From Rhabdobacter roseus (GTDB taxonomy: Bacteria > Bacteroidota > Bacteroidia > Cytophagales > Spirosomataceae), in assembly GCF_014202275.1 (NCBI RefSeq), contig NZ_JACHGF010000009.1, positions 124,001 to 188,000 of the forward strand: a DNA stretch of 64,000 nucleotides. Direction: 5' to 3'. Below are positions 15,794 through 24,445 of this stretch, piece by piece. Numbering within the stretch: position 1 is the first letter of the stretch; the number at the start of each line of letters is the position of its first letter. The position numbers and the translations under genes are program-made. The notes beneath the pieces are model-generated. The model searched no databases, was not told the DNA's origin, and saw only the letters and a program-made list of their open reading frames with translations.

Positions 15794-18631
15794 ATGCCTC
15801 AGCCTACCCAGAAGCTTTTCCTGCTCGACGCCATGGCGCTCATTTACCGCGCCCATTTTGCCTTCATGAAAACGCCCCGCATTACGTCGAGAGGGCTCAA
15901 TACCAGCGCCGTGTTTGGCTTTACGAATACCCTGCTGGAGGTACTTCAAAAAGAAAAACCCACGCACATCGGCGTGGCCATGGACACGCCCAAGCCTACC
16001 TTCCGGCACGAGCAGTACGCGCCCTACAAAGCCCAGCGCGAAGCCCAGCCCGAGGACATCAGCCTGGCGATTCCGTACGTCAAGAAGCTGGTGAAGGCCA
16101 TGAACATTCCGCTGTTGATGCTCGACGGCTACGAGGCCGACGACGTCATCGGGACCATCGCCAAGCAGGCGGCGCGCCAGGGTTTTGAAGTATTCATGAT
16201 GACGCCCGATAAGGATTTTGGGCAGCTCGTGGAGGAGCACGTGTACATTTATAAACCCGCCTTCATGGGCAAAGGCGCCGAAAAGCTGGGGGTACCCGAA
16301 GTACTGGACCGCTGGCAAATCGAGCGGATCGAGCAGGTGGTGGACATGCTCGGCCTCATGGGCGACGCCGTGGATAACATTCCGGGTGTGCCGGGCATTG
16401 GCGAAAAAACCGCCCAGAAACTCATCGCCGAGTACGGCAGCATTGAAAACATGATCGCCCAGGCCGATCAGATCAAAGGTAAGGTGGGCGAAAAAATAAA
16501 GGAACACGCCGAGCAGGCTTTGCTCTGCAAGCACCTGGCGACCATCGACATCAACGTGCCGGTGACCTTCGATCCGGAGGATCTGTCGTGCTGCCCGCCC
16601 GCCCGCCAGGAGATCATCGACCTCTTCGAGGAGCTGGAGTTCCGGACGCTGCGCAACCGCGTGCTGGGCGACGAACCCGCGCGGGTACCTGCGGCCAAAA
16701 GTACCTCAGGTACTTCCCAGGGCCAGCTCGACCTGTTTGGCAGCGGTTCCGCCAAAACCGAAAGTACCTCCGCCGACGACGTAGCGGTGCTGGAAAGCGA
16801 CTTTGTCCTTCCCCAAAAACGAACCCTGGCCACGACCTACCACCGCTACCAGGTGGTCGATACCCCCGAGCTCCGCCAGAGCCTGGCCTACTACCTGAGC
16901 CTACAGGAAGCCTTTGCCTTCGACACCGAAACCACCTCCGTCAACGCCCTGGAAGCCGAGCTGGTGGGGATGTCCTTTGCCTACCTGCCGGGCGAGGCCT
17001 TTTACGTGCCCGTCCCGGCCGACCGCGCCGAGGCGCAATCCATCGTGGACTCCTTCCGGGGGGTACTTGAGAGCGAAAGTATTGGCAAAATTGGCCAAAA
17101 CCTGAAGTACGACCTGCTGGTACTTTGCAACTACGGCCTGGAAGTAAAGGGGCCGCTCTACGACACCATGCTGGCGCACTACCTCATCGAGCCCGAAAAG
17201 CGGCACGGCATGGACCTGCTGGCCAATACCTACCTGAATTACGATCCCGTGAGTATCGAAACCCTCATTGGCAAAAAAGGGCTTAAACAGGGCAACATGC
17301 GCGACGTAGCCGTGCCCGAAATAGCCGAATACGCCGCCGAGGACGCCGACATTACCCTGCAGCTGCACCAGGTTCTGCTGCCCGAACTGGCCAAAAACCA
17401 GGCCCAGAAGCTCTTTGAAGGCGTAGAAATGCCCCTGGTGAAGGTGCTGGTGTCGATGGAAAGTGCTGGCGTGAAGGTAGACATGGCCGCCCTGGCCGAC
17501 ATGTCCGTCACCCTGGAGAATGACGCCAAGCTTCTGGAAACCAACATATTCCAAATAGCGGGGCAGGAATTTAACCTCAACTCGCCCAAGCAGCTCGGCG
17601 AGGTACTTTTTGACAAAATGCAGCTGGTCAAGAATCCTAAAAAAACCAAAACCGGCCAGTATGCCACGGGTGAAGACATTCTTTCGGACCTGGAAAATGA
17701 GCACGAAATAGCGCGCAAGATCTTGGATTACCGCGAGTTACAAAAACTAAAATCGACCTACGTAGACGCGCTCCCCACGCTGATCAACCCGCGCACGGGC
17801 CGCATCCATACGTCGTTCAACCAGGCCGTTACGGCCACGGGAAGGCTGAGCTCCACGAACCCAAACTTGCAGAATATCCCCATCCGGACGGTCCGGGGTC
17901 GCGAGATCCGGAAGGCGTTCATTCCGCACAACGACGACTTCCAGATCCTCTCCGCCGACTACTCCCAGATCGAGCTGCGCATCATGGCGGCCTTCAGCGG
18001 CGACGACAGCATGATCGGGGCCTTCAACCAGGGCCGCGACATCCACGCCACCACCGCCAGCAAGGTATTTAAAGTACCCCTGGACGAAGTGACGTCAGAA
18101 ATGCGCCGCCGCGCCAAGATGGTCAACTTCGGGATCATCTACGGCATCTCGTCCTTCGGGCTGGGCCAGCGCCTGGGCATTCCGCGCGGCGAGGCGTCGG
18201 AGATCATCCGGGCCTACTTTGAAGAATTTCCGGCCGTGAAAGCCTACATGGACCGGGTGATCCAGGAAGCGCGGGAGCGCGAGTACGTCGAGACCATCCT
18301 GGGCCGCCGCCGGTACCTGGCCGACATCAACTCCCGCAACCAGACCAACCGTGGCTTTGCCGAGCGCAACGCCATCAATGCGCCCATCCAGGGCTCGGCC
18401 GCCGACATGATCAAGCTCGCCATGATCAACATCCACGATTTTATCCAAAAAGAAAAACTCCGCTCCCGCATGATCCTGCAGGTACACGATGAGCTTGTGT
18501 TCGACGCGCACCGCGAAGAATTGGACTTTTTAAAGGAAAAGGTCGATGAGCTCATGCGCAACGCCATTCCGCTGGCGGTACACATGGAAACGGGCATCGG
18601 CGTCGGGGCCAACTGGCTCGAGGCGCACTGA
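15794..18631 (+). CDS. polA: DNA polymerase I
   Basis: This 945-residue enzyme has all three domains: a 5'-3' exonuclease (1 to about 290, LLDAMALIYRAHFAF, GYEADDVIGT, LMGDAVDNIPGVPGIGEKTA), a 3'-5' exonuclease (about 340-540, with the catalytic D377-E379 in FDTETTS) and a Family A polymerase domain. Polymerase motif A is DYSQIELR from D722, motif B is RRRAKMVNFGIIYG and motif C is HDE at 898-900. It fills gaps in repair and Okazaki-fragment processing. The 3'-5' exonuclease catalytic acids are present, so proofreading is probably intact. The gene contains many GGTACTT copies written as Val-Leu codons. Confidence 0.98.
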   Translation: MPQPTQKLFLLDAMALIYRAHFAFMKTPRITSRGLNTSAVFGFTNTLLEVLQKEKPTHIGVAMDTPKPTFRHEQYAPYKAQREAQPEDISLAIPYVKKLVKAMNIPLLMLDGYEADDVIGTIAKQAARQGFEVFMMTPDKDFGQLVEEHVYIYKPAFMGKGAEKLGVPEVLDRWQIERIEQVVDMLGLMGDAVDNIPGVPGIGEKTAQKLIAEYGSIENMIAQADQIKGKVGEKIKEHAEQALLCKHLATIDINVPVTFDPEDLSCCPPARQEIIDLFEELEFRTLRNRVLGDEPARVPAAKSTSGTSQGQLDLFGSGSAKTESTSADDVAVLESDFVLPQKRTLATTYHRYQVVDTPELRQSLAYYLSLQEAFAFDTETTSVNALEAELVGMSFAYLPGEAFYVPVPADRAEAQSIVDSFRGVLESESIGKIGQNLKYDLLVLCNYGLEVKGPLYDTMLAHYLIEPEKRHGMDLLANTYLNYDPVSIETLIGKKGLKQGNMRDVAVPEIAEYAAEDADITLQLHQVLLPELAKNQAQKLFEGVEMPLVKVLVSMESAGVKVDMAALADMSVTLENDAKLLETNIFQIAGQEFNLNSPKQLGEVLFDKMQLVKNPKKTKTGQYATGEDILSDLENEHEIARKILDYRELQKLKSTYVDALPTLINPRTGRIHTSFNQAVTATGRLSSTNPNLQNIPIRTVRGREIRKAFIPHNDDFQILSADYSQIELRIMAAFSGDDSMIGAFNQGRDIHATTASKVFKVPLDEVTSEMRRRAKMVNFGIIYGISSFGLGQRLGIPRGEASEIIRAYFEEFPAVKAYMDRVIQEAREREYVETILGRRRYLADINSRNQTNRGFAERNAINAPIQGSAADMIKLAMINIHDFIQKEKLRSRMILQVHDELVFDAHREELDFLKEKVDELMRNAIPLAVHMETGIGVGANWLEAH

Positions 18632-18729
18632 CGGGTGGGTGGAGGCGTTGGGTACTTACCGTTCAGCGTCTCCATTTTCCTTTCAAACAAAAGCCGGAAA
18701 TAGCTGCAATAAGTCAACGGGCGTCTCGT

Positions 18730-18737
18730 TACCTTTG
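18730..18737 (+). promoter_or_regulatory. -7 element upstream of the membrane protein gene
   Basis: TACCTTTG fits TAnnTTTG and ends 23 bp before the ATG at 18761. A -33 TTG is not evident. Confidence 0.4.
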
Positions 18738-18760
18738 CAGCTATAGTTTAGCCATAAGCC

Positions 18761-19225
18761 ATGAACATACACCTGCTTTACACGTTTTTATTCAGTATAT
18801 CGCCCTTTGGTGAGGGCCGCGTAGGGATTCCCTACGGCATTCTGAACGATATAAATCCCGCGTTGGCGCTGTCGGTAGGTCTGGCGGCCAATCTGCTGGT
18901 GTACCCGCTGCTGATGCTGCTGATCAATACCTTCAACGCCCGGCTCTGGAAGTACCGTCCCTACAAAATCCAGTCGATCAAGCTGGTACGCCGGGCGCAG
19001 AAAGGGGCCGGAGCCAGCATTCAGAAATATGGTTTTTGGGGGTTGATGATTTTTGTCATGATCCCCCTGCCCTTCACCGGTGCCTACATGGGTACCATCG
19101 CTGCTTACATCTTCAAGATCCGGAAGCGGGAAGCCTTCCTGGCCATTAGCCTGGGCGTAATCGTGGCCTGCACCATCATTACCTTAAGTACCCATTTTGG
19201 CAAGATGGGCGTGCAGGCGCTCTAA
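18761..19225 (+). CDS. Small multi-drug export family membrane protein
   Basis: This 154-residue integral membrane protein has about four hydrophobic segments. The pattern FLFSISPFGEGRVGIPYGI near the N-terminus and FVMIPLPFTGAYMGTIAAYIF in the second half, with conserved glycine and proline in membrane turns, fits the small multi-drug export protein family (PF06695). Despite the name, transport substrates are not established for the family. Its relation to neighbours is not evident. Confidence 0.82.
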   Translation: MNIHLLYTFLFSISPFGEGRVGIPYGILNDINPALALSVGLAANLLVYPLLMLLINTFNARLWKYRPYKIQSIKLVRRAQKGAGASIQKYGFWGLMIFVMIPLPFTGAYMGTIAAYIFKIRKREAFLAISLGVIVACTIITLSTHFGKMGVQAL

Positions 19226-19336
19226 GCGGAGAAAGGTACCTGGCGAAGTTTTGTACGGCCCCTTTGGTGCTTTTAAGGGCGCGATTGCCTTTCTTTGAAG
19301 GACGTTTTCAGCCAACTACCCCCGACGACGCAACGC

Positions 19337-20677
19337 ATGTCCGGACTTTTTCACCTGCTGTTTCTCAGCGTTTGGGCACTGAGCCGGGTACTTCCGGCCC
19401 CAGGCCACGCTCACCAAGAGGTACCTGCGGCCGGTCCAAGTACCTCTGTCCGGGTACTGCTCACGCTCCAAGCTTTTGACAAAAGTACCCAGCGTACCCT
19501 GCCCGCTTCCTTTGAAGTAAGGGAACGGGCGTCGGGTCGTATCACCCGGCGTACCACTACCGCCGCCGAGCCCGAGTTTGTCCTGACCCTCACCCGCTCC
19601 GACTCCCTCGAGATCGTCACCACGGCCTTGGGGTACCTGCCCCTGCGCGAGATCATCGGCGTGGTGGCTGACGCCACCACCGACCGCTTTCATACCTACT
19701 GGGCTTTCCTGGACTCCACCACTACGCAGTCTGTTTCGCTGGTGGCCGTGGATGACTTTACGCGCAAGCCCATTCCGGCTACGTTTGTGGTGCACGGGCC
19801 GGGAGCCGACTCGCTGCGGCTGGCTACCACGGCGAAGGTACCTACGGCTGCACCCGTGACGCTCTCGCTCCGCCAACCTTATACCGTCGCGGCCCAGGCC
19901 AGCGGGTACCAGCCCACCAAGGGTACTTTTACGCTCGAAAAATTCAGCGCCGGTACCTTACCGCAGCTGGTGCTCATGAGTCCGCTCCACTACGAGGTCA
20001 TGTTTCTGGTGCTGGACGCCAATAGCCAGCAGCGGCTGCCTCAGCCGGCCTTCAGCGTGGTTCACGCGGGTAGGGTTATGCCGGCGCGCCAGGTGAGCCA
20101 GGGCGTTTTTTTGGTTCGGCTTCCCGCCGACGAGCCCTACGAGATCCGGGCCTCGCTACCCGGCTATGACGATTTTGAGCAAACGCAACTTTTTAAGAAA
20201 CCATCCCTGCCCGACGACCTGAAGAAATTCGTTTTGCTCAATCCGGCCGGGAAGGTACCGGCGCGTCCGGCCCCCACCGCCGCCGCTCCGGCGCAGGTAC
20301 CCACCCAGGAAGTATTTAGCGGCCTGGCGGTGGGCGAGGTAGTTCGGCTCGACCGTGTGTATTTCAACCAGAGCAGCTACGAGCTGCGGCGCGAGTCGTT
20401 TCCCCAGCTCGACCAGCTCGCCCGTACCCTGAAGCAAAACCTTACGCTGAAAATAGAGCTGGCGGGCCATACCGACAACGTCGGCGACGCCCGGCTCAAC
20501 CAGTCCCTTTCCGAAAACCGCGCGCGGGTCATTGCCAACTACCTCCGGAGCCAGGGCATCGCCAGCGAGCGCCTGCTGATCAAAGGCTACGGCTCCACCC
20601 GGCCCGTAGCCCCCAACGATTCCGAAGAAAACCGGGCGCAAAACCGCCGGGTGGAGTTTGTGGTGCTGAGCCGGTAG
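19337..20677 (+). CDS. OmpA-family protein with C-terminal peptidoglycan-binding domain
   Basis: This protein of 446 residues starts at ATG 19337 with a signal peptide (GLFHLLFLSVWALSRVLPAPGHA). The first 300 or so residues look like three successive beta-sandwich modules ('F.V..A.S.R...' repeats). The last 115 residues are a clear OmpA/MotB domain: VYFNQSSYELRRESFPQLDQL, ELAGHTDNVGD, NQSLSENRARVIANYL and NRRVEF. That domain binds peptidoglycan and would tether the envelope. An upstream ATG at 19295 would place 14 polar residues before the signal peptide and is less likely. Confidence 0.88.
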   Translation: MSGLFHLLFLSVWALSRVLPAPGHAHQEVPAAGPSTSVRVLLTLQAFDKSTQRTLPASFEVRERASGRITRRTTTAAEPEFVLTLTRSDSLEIVTTALGYLPLREIIGVVADATTDRFHTYWAFLDSTTTQSVSLVAVDDFTRKPIPATFVVHGPGADSLRLATTAKVPTAAPVTLSLRQPYTVAAQASGYQPTKGTFTLEKFSAGTLPQLVLMSPLHYEVMFLVLDANSQQRLPQPAFSVVHAGRVMPARQVSQGVFLVRLPADEPYEIRASLPGYDDFEQTQLFKKPSLPDDLKKFVLLNPAGKVPARPAPTAAAPAQVPTQEVFSGLAVGEVVRLDRVYFNQSSYELRRESFPQLDQLARTLKQNLTLKIELAGHTDNVGDARLNQSLSENRARVIANYLRSQGIASERLLIKGYGSTRPVAPNDSEENRAQNRRVEFVVLSR

Positions 20678-21204
20678 CATTTTCCTATTCTTTTTTGGTT
20701 TACAGCCAGTTACAAGTACCACTTATAGCTTTTCTGGCTAGCCGTCCCGCCTGTATTTGCGCTTAGGCAAATAAAAAATTTTCATTTAACTTTTATTATA
20801 CAACCTACTCAATGTCAGTGATATACAATTCGTAAAAACAAAATATTTCAAAAAAACATAAAAATATTTCAGAAAGGATCATTATTTGTCACTTGAGGGT
20901 GTCTTTCTCGTTAAAAGGCCCCGTCATTTGATTGATTGAATCAAGGTCATCAGCCACCGCAATGAGGGTACTTTGGGTGCTCAACGCTTAGTGCGGCAAG
21001 TACTAATTTTTGTTGCACTAAGTATAAAGTTTCAACGGATAACATGTATGAAAAATCATCATTGCCTATGCTAAAATAGCTACTTCCCCATCTACTCTTC
21101 TACCCGTCTCAGGTACTTCTATTATTGCCTTCGTAAAGCCGCTTTGTTTCCCGGCTTCTGATTACCGCGCGCCTCTGTCGTTTCTTATTCTCAACTTTTT
21201 ATTC
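20678..21204. other. 527-bp AT-rich region upstream of the first susC
   Basis: This is the longest gene-free stretch in the window. It is AT-rich between about 20760 and 20890, with runs of A. It probably carries the promoter and a long 5' leader for the susC/susD/sulfatase unit, but I find no exact TTG-N-TAnnTTTG pair. No convincing RNA structure, riboswitch or small gene was recognised. Confidence 0.45.
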
Positions 21205-24200
21205 ATGAAAAAACATGTATTTCATTCCGCACAATCCGGCCGGATTGTGCGACTCATGGCCTTACAGCTACTTGTTTTACTGGGGGTTATGGTGGCTGCG
21301 CAGGCCTCAGGTACCTCGCCCAAGCGGGAAGTAAACGGTAAGGTGACCGACGAAAGCGGTCAGGGCCTGCCGGGCGTGAGCGTGGTACTGGAAGGTACCC
21401 AGCGCGGCACCACCACCAACTCCCAGGGCGACTACCAGCTGGACGTCCCGACGGACAACAGCACGCTGGTGTTTTCGTTTGTGGGCTACGAAACCCAGAA
21501 AGTGGTGATCGGTACCCGAAGCAGCCTGAATATTTCGCTGGTGATCGACACCAAGGCGCTGCAGGAAGTGGTGGTGATTGGCTACGGTACCCAGGAAAAA
21601 GTAAACCTGACCGGCGCCGTGGGCGTGGCCGATAGCAAGCGGCTCGAAAACCGCCCCATCGCTTCGGCGGGTGAGGGCTTGCAGGGCGTGATCCCGAACC
21701 TGAACGTCAACGTGCGCAACGGGGACCCGTCGGCGGCCATTACCTTCAACATCCGGGGCTACGAGTCCATCAACGGCGGGGCACCGCTGATCCTGGTGGA
21801 TAACGTACCCATGGACTTGAACCGGATCAACCCCAATGACATCGAGAGCATCAGCGTGCTTAAAGACGCCTCGGCGGCGGCCGTGTACGGTGCCCGGGCG
21901 GCCTTTGGGGTAGTGCTGGTGACGACCAAGAGCGGATCGAGCGGAAAGGTGAGCGTATCGCTGAACTCGCAGGTATCCATGGCCAAGCCCATCTTCAACA
22001 TGGACGTGGTGACAGACCCCTACGAGTTTGTGACGGCCCGTAACATTGCCAACATGCGCACCAGCGGGGTACCTTCCTACGACGCTGACATGGTAGCCGG
22101 TACCAAGGCCTACTCCGAAAACCCGGCCACGGCTCCGCAGTGGGGCGTGGTCAACGGAGCGTTGCGGTACTATGGCTTCAACAACTACCAGAAAGACATC
22201 ATGACCAACTACGCACCTACGCACCAGCACGACCTCTCCATTTCGGGAGGCTCGGACAAGTCGAGGTACTTTGTGTCGTTGGGGCATTTTAGCAAAGACG
22301 GGTACCTACGCTACAACAACGAGAAATTTAAGCGGTACAACATCCTGATGAAGGCCGATTTTAAGGTGAACGACTGGTTGAGTCTGGACGAAAAAGTGAT
22401 TTTTAATTCGCAGAATAGCGACAAGCCCCACTTCTACAACTGGGACGTAAACATCAACTCCCTGGCCCGGGTGAACCCGATCATGCCCATCCAGTTTCCG
22501 GACCTCGACCACTACATCACGCCCGGCGATCGGGACAAGTACGCACCCTACATCGGGAAGTACTTTGGAGGTACTAACTTCTTCCCCTACCTGCTGGACG
22601 GCGGCCGGACTACCTTCACCAACAACGATATCTGGTTTACACAGGGTGTGACGCTCACGCCGGTTCGGGGCCTGAAGATCCGCTCTGACTTCTCCTACAA
22701 CCTCTTCCACCGCAACTACCAGGACGTCCAGAGCAAGGTGGACATCGTGGATGCCAACCTACTGGCTGCTAACCTGATCAGTAACGGATTTAGCGGTGAC
22801 GACTGGATCAGGAACGAAAACAATTACAACCAGTACTACGTTTTTAACGCCTACGCCGAGTACACCTTTCACCAGTTCCGAAACCACAACCTGACGGCCA
22901 TGGTGGGTTTCAACCAGGAGCGAGGCCTCAATAGGTACGTCGGGGCGCAGGCCCGGGCGCTCATCACGCCCCTCGTTACGGACATCAATGCCACCACGGG
23001 CGTGCAGCAAACGTTTGGGGGCAAGTCGCACACGGCGCTGCGTGGGGCCTTTTACCGCCTGAATTATAACTACAAAGAAAAGTACCTGATTGAATTCAAC
23101 GGTCGCTACGACGGTACTTCGCGTTTTCCTCAGGATAGTCGGTTCGGGTTCTTCCCGTCGGTGTCGGCCGGGTGGAGGATCAACAACGAAAACTTCATGA
23201 CCAGTACCAACGCCTGGCTGGACAACCTGAAGATTCGGGCTTCGTACGGTACCTTGGGGAATCAAATCCTGCTGGATAATAACCGTAACCCCATTTTCTA
23301 TCCCTACATTGCTTCCATGGGTACCGGCCAGTCGCCGTACATGTTTGGGTCGGGTATGATTCCCTTTGTATCGGCGGCGGGCCTCGTGAGCCCCACCCTT
23401 ACCTGGGAAACGGTGATTTCTCAGAACATCGGCCTGGACGTAACCATGCTCAAAGGCCGCCTGGACCTGTCGTTTGACGCCTACACCCGCGACACCAAAG
23501 ACATGCTGATGGACGTGACGTACCCGGTGATTCTGGGCACCACCGCTCCCAAAGAAAACGCCGCCGACCTGCGTACCAAAGGCTGGGAGCTGGCCCTGAC
23601 CTGGCGCGACAAGATCAAGCGGGACTGGAGCTACGACGTTACGCTGGCGCTGTCGGACTGGACGGCCACGATCACGAAGTTTAACAACCCGACGGGCGCT
23701 ATCAACAACACCTTCTACGAAGGGCAGAAGATCGGGGAGATCTGGGGATTTGAAACGGTGGGGATTTTCCAAACCGCCGATGACGTAGCCAACGCCCCCA
23801 GGCAAAACAACATTGGAGCCAACTGGCGCCCCGGCGACATCCAATACAAAGACCTTAACGGCGACGGAATCATTAGCCTGGGCAATAACACCCTCAGCAA
23901 CCCCGGCGACCGGAAAATCATCGGCAACACCACCCCCAAGCTCAGCTTCGGGATCAACACCGGCGTGAGCTACAAGAATTTCCGGCTTACGGCATTCTTC
24001 CAGGGTATCTGGCGAAAAGACCACTGGCCAACTTCCGACAACTGGACGTGGTTCTTCCCCTTCAACGCCGGGCACGTGGAGAAATACTACATCCGGGATT
24101 CGTGGAGCGAAGACAACCGCGATGCCTACTTTGCCGCCCCGCACATTTCGACCAACGACAAGAAAAACATCCAGGTACAATCGCGCTTCCTGCAAAACGC

Positions 24201-24420
24201 CGGGTACATCCGCGCCAAGAACATCATGTTCAGCTACGATCTTCCCCAAAGTCTGACCAAAAAAGTAGGCTTAGGACGCGCCCAACTCTACACGACCGGC
24301 ATGAACCTCTGGGAATTTACCAAGATGCGGAAGCCCCTCGATCCGGAGACCATCCAGTCGGCGGCCATCGAGTACCCCATGCAGCGCATCCTGAGTGTAG
24401 GAGCCAATATATCCTTCTAA
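21205..24420 (+). CDS. SusC/RagA-type TonB-dependent outer-membrane transporter
   Basis: This protein of 1071 residues has a signal peptide, then a CarboxypepD_reg domain (about 42-115: VNGKVTDESGQGLPGVSVVLEGTQRGTTTN), a TonB-box region (LQEVVVIGYGTQEK), the plug (INGGAPLILVDNVPM... IESISVLKDASAAAVYGARAAFGVVLVTTK) and a 22-strand-type barrel ending in the aromatic ISF. It imports oligosaccharides with its SusD partner, energised by TonB. It lacks the STN sensor domain present in the other two SusC proteins here, and no ECF/FecR genes are adjacent, so regulation must differ. Motif density and codon use are native. Confidence 0.97.
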   Translation: MKKHVFHSAQSGRIVRLMALQLLVLLGVMVAAQASGTSPKREVNGKVTDESGQGLPGVSVVLEGTQRGTTTNSQGDYQLDVPTDNSTLVFSFVGYETQKVVIGTRSSLNISLVIDTKALQEVVVIGYGTQEKVNLTGAVGVADSKRLENRPIASAGEGLQGVIPNLNVNVRNGDPSAAITFNIRGYESINGGAPLILVDNVPMDLNRINPNDIESISVLKDASAAAVYGARAAFGVVLVTTKSGSSGKVSVSLNSQVSMAKPIFNMDVVTDPYEFVTARNIANMRTSGVPSYDADMVAGTKAYSENPATAPQWGVVNGALRYYGFNNYQKDIMTNYAPTHQHDLSISGGSDKSRYFVSLGHFSKDGYLRYNNEKFKRYNILMKADFKVNDWLSLDEKVIFNSQNSDKPHFYNWDVNINSLARVNPIMPIQFPDLDHYITPGDRDKYAPYIGKYFGGTNFFPYLLDGGRTTFTNNDIWFTQGVTLTPVRGLKIRSDFSYNLFHRNYQDVQSKVDIVDANLLAANLISNGFSGDDWIRNENNYNQYYVFNAYAEYTFHQFRNHNLTAMVGFNQERGLNRYVGAQARALITPLVTDINATTGVQQTFGGKSHTALRGAFYRLNYNYKEKYLIEFNGRYDGTSRFPQDSRFGFFPSVSAGWRINNENFMTSTNAWLDNLKIRASYGTLGNQILLDNNRNPIFYPYIASMGTGQSPYMFGSGMIPFVSAAGLVSPTLTWETVISQNIGLDVTMLKGRLDLSFDAYTRDTKDMLMDVTYPVILGTTAPKENAADLRTKGWELALTWRDKIKRDWSYDVTLALSDWTATITKFNNPTGAINNTFYEGQKIGEIWGFETVGIFQTADDVANAPRQNNIGANWRPGDIQYKDLNGDGIISLGNNTLSNPGDRKIIGNTTPKLSFGINTGVSYKNFRLTAFFQGIWRKDHWPTSDNWTWFFPFNAGHVEKYYIRDSWSEDNRDAYFAAPHISTNDKKNIQVQSRFLQNAGYIRAKNIMFSYDLPQSLTKKVGLGRAQLYTTGMNLWEFTKMRKPLDPETIQSAAIEYPMQRILSVGANISF

Positions 24421-24445
24421 GTACCTTATAAACAGAGATCTTAAG

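Noticed and set aside
15607-15795. N-terminal extension of the collagen-like lipoprotein to 15795
   Set aside because: It would bury a perfect lipoprotein signal peptide and overlap the polA promoter.
22759-24249. Long open frame (496 codons) on the minus strand inside the first susC
   Set aside because: It is antisense to a clear SusC frame, has no recognisable domain or signal, and its low-complexity Val/Gly/His/Arg-rich translation is typical of the complementary strand of GC-rich genes.
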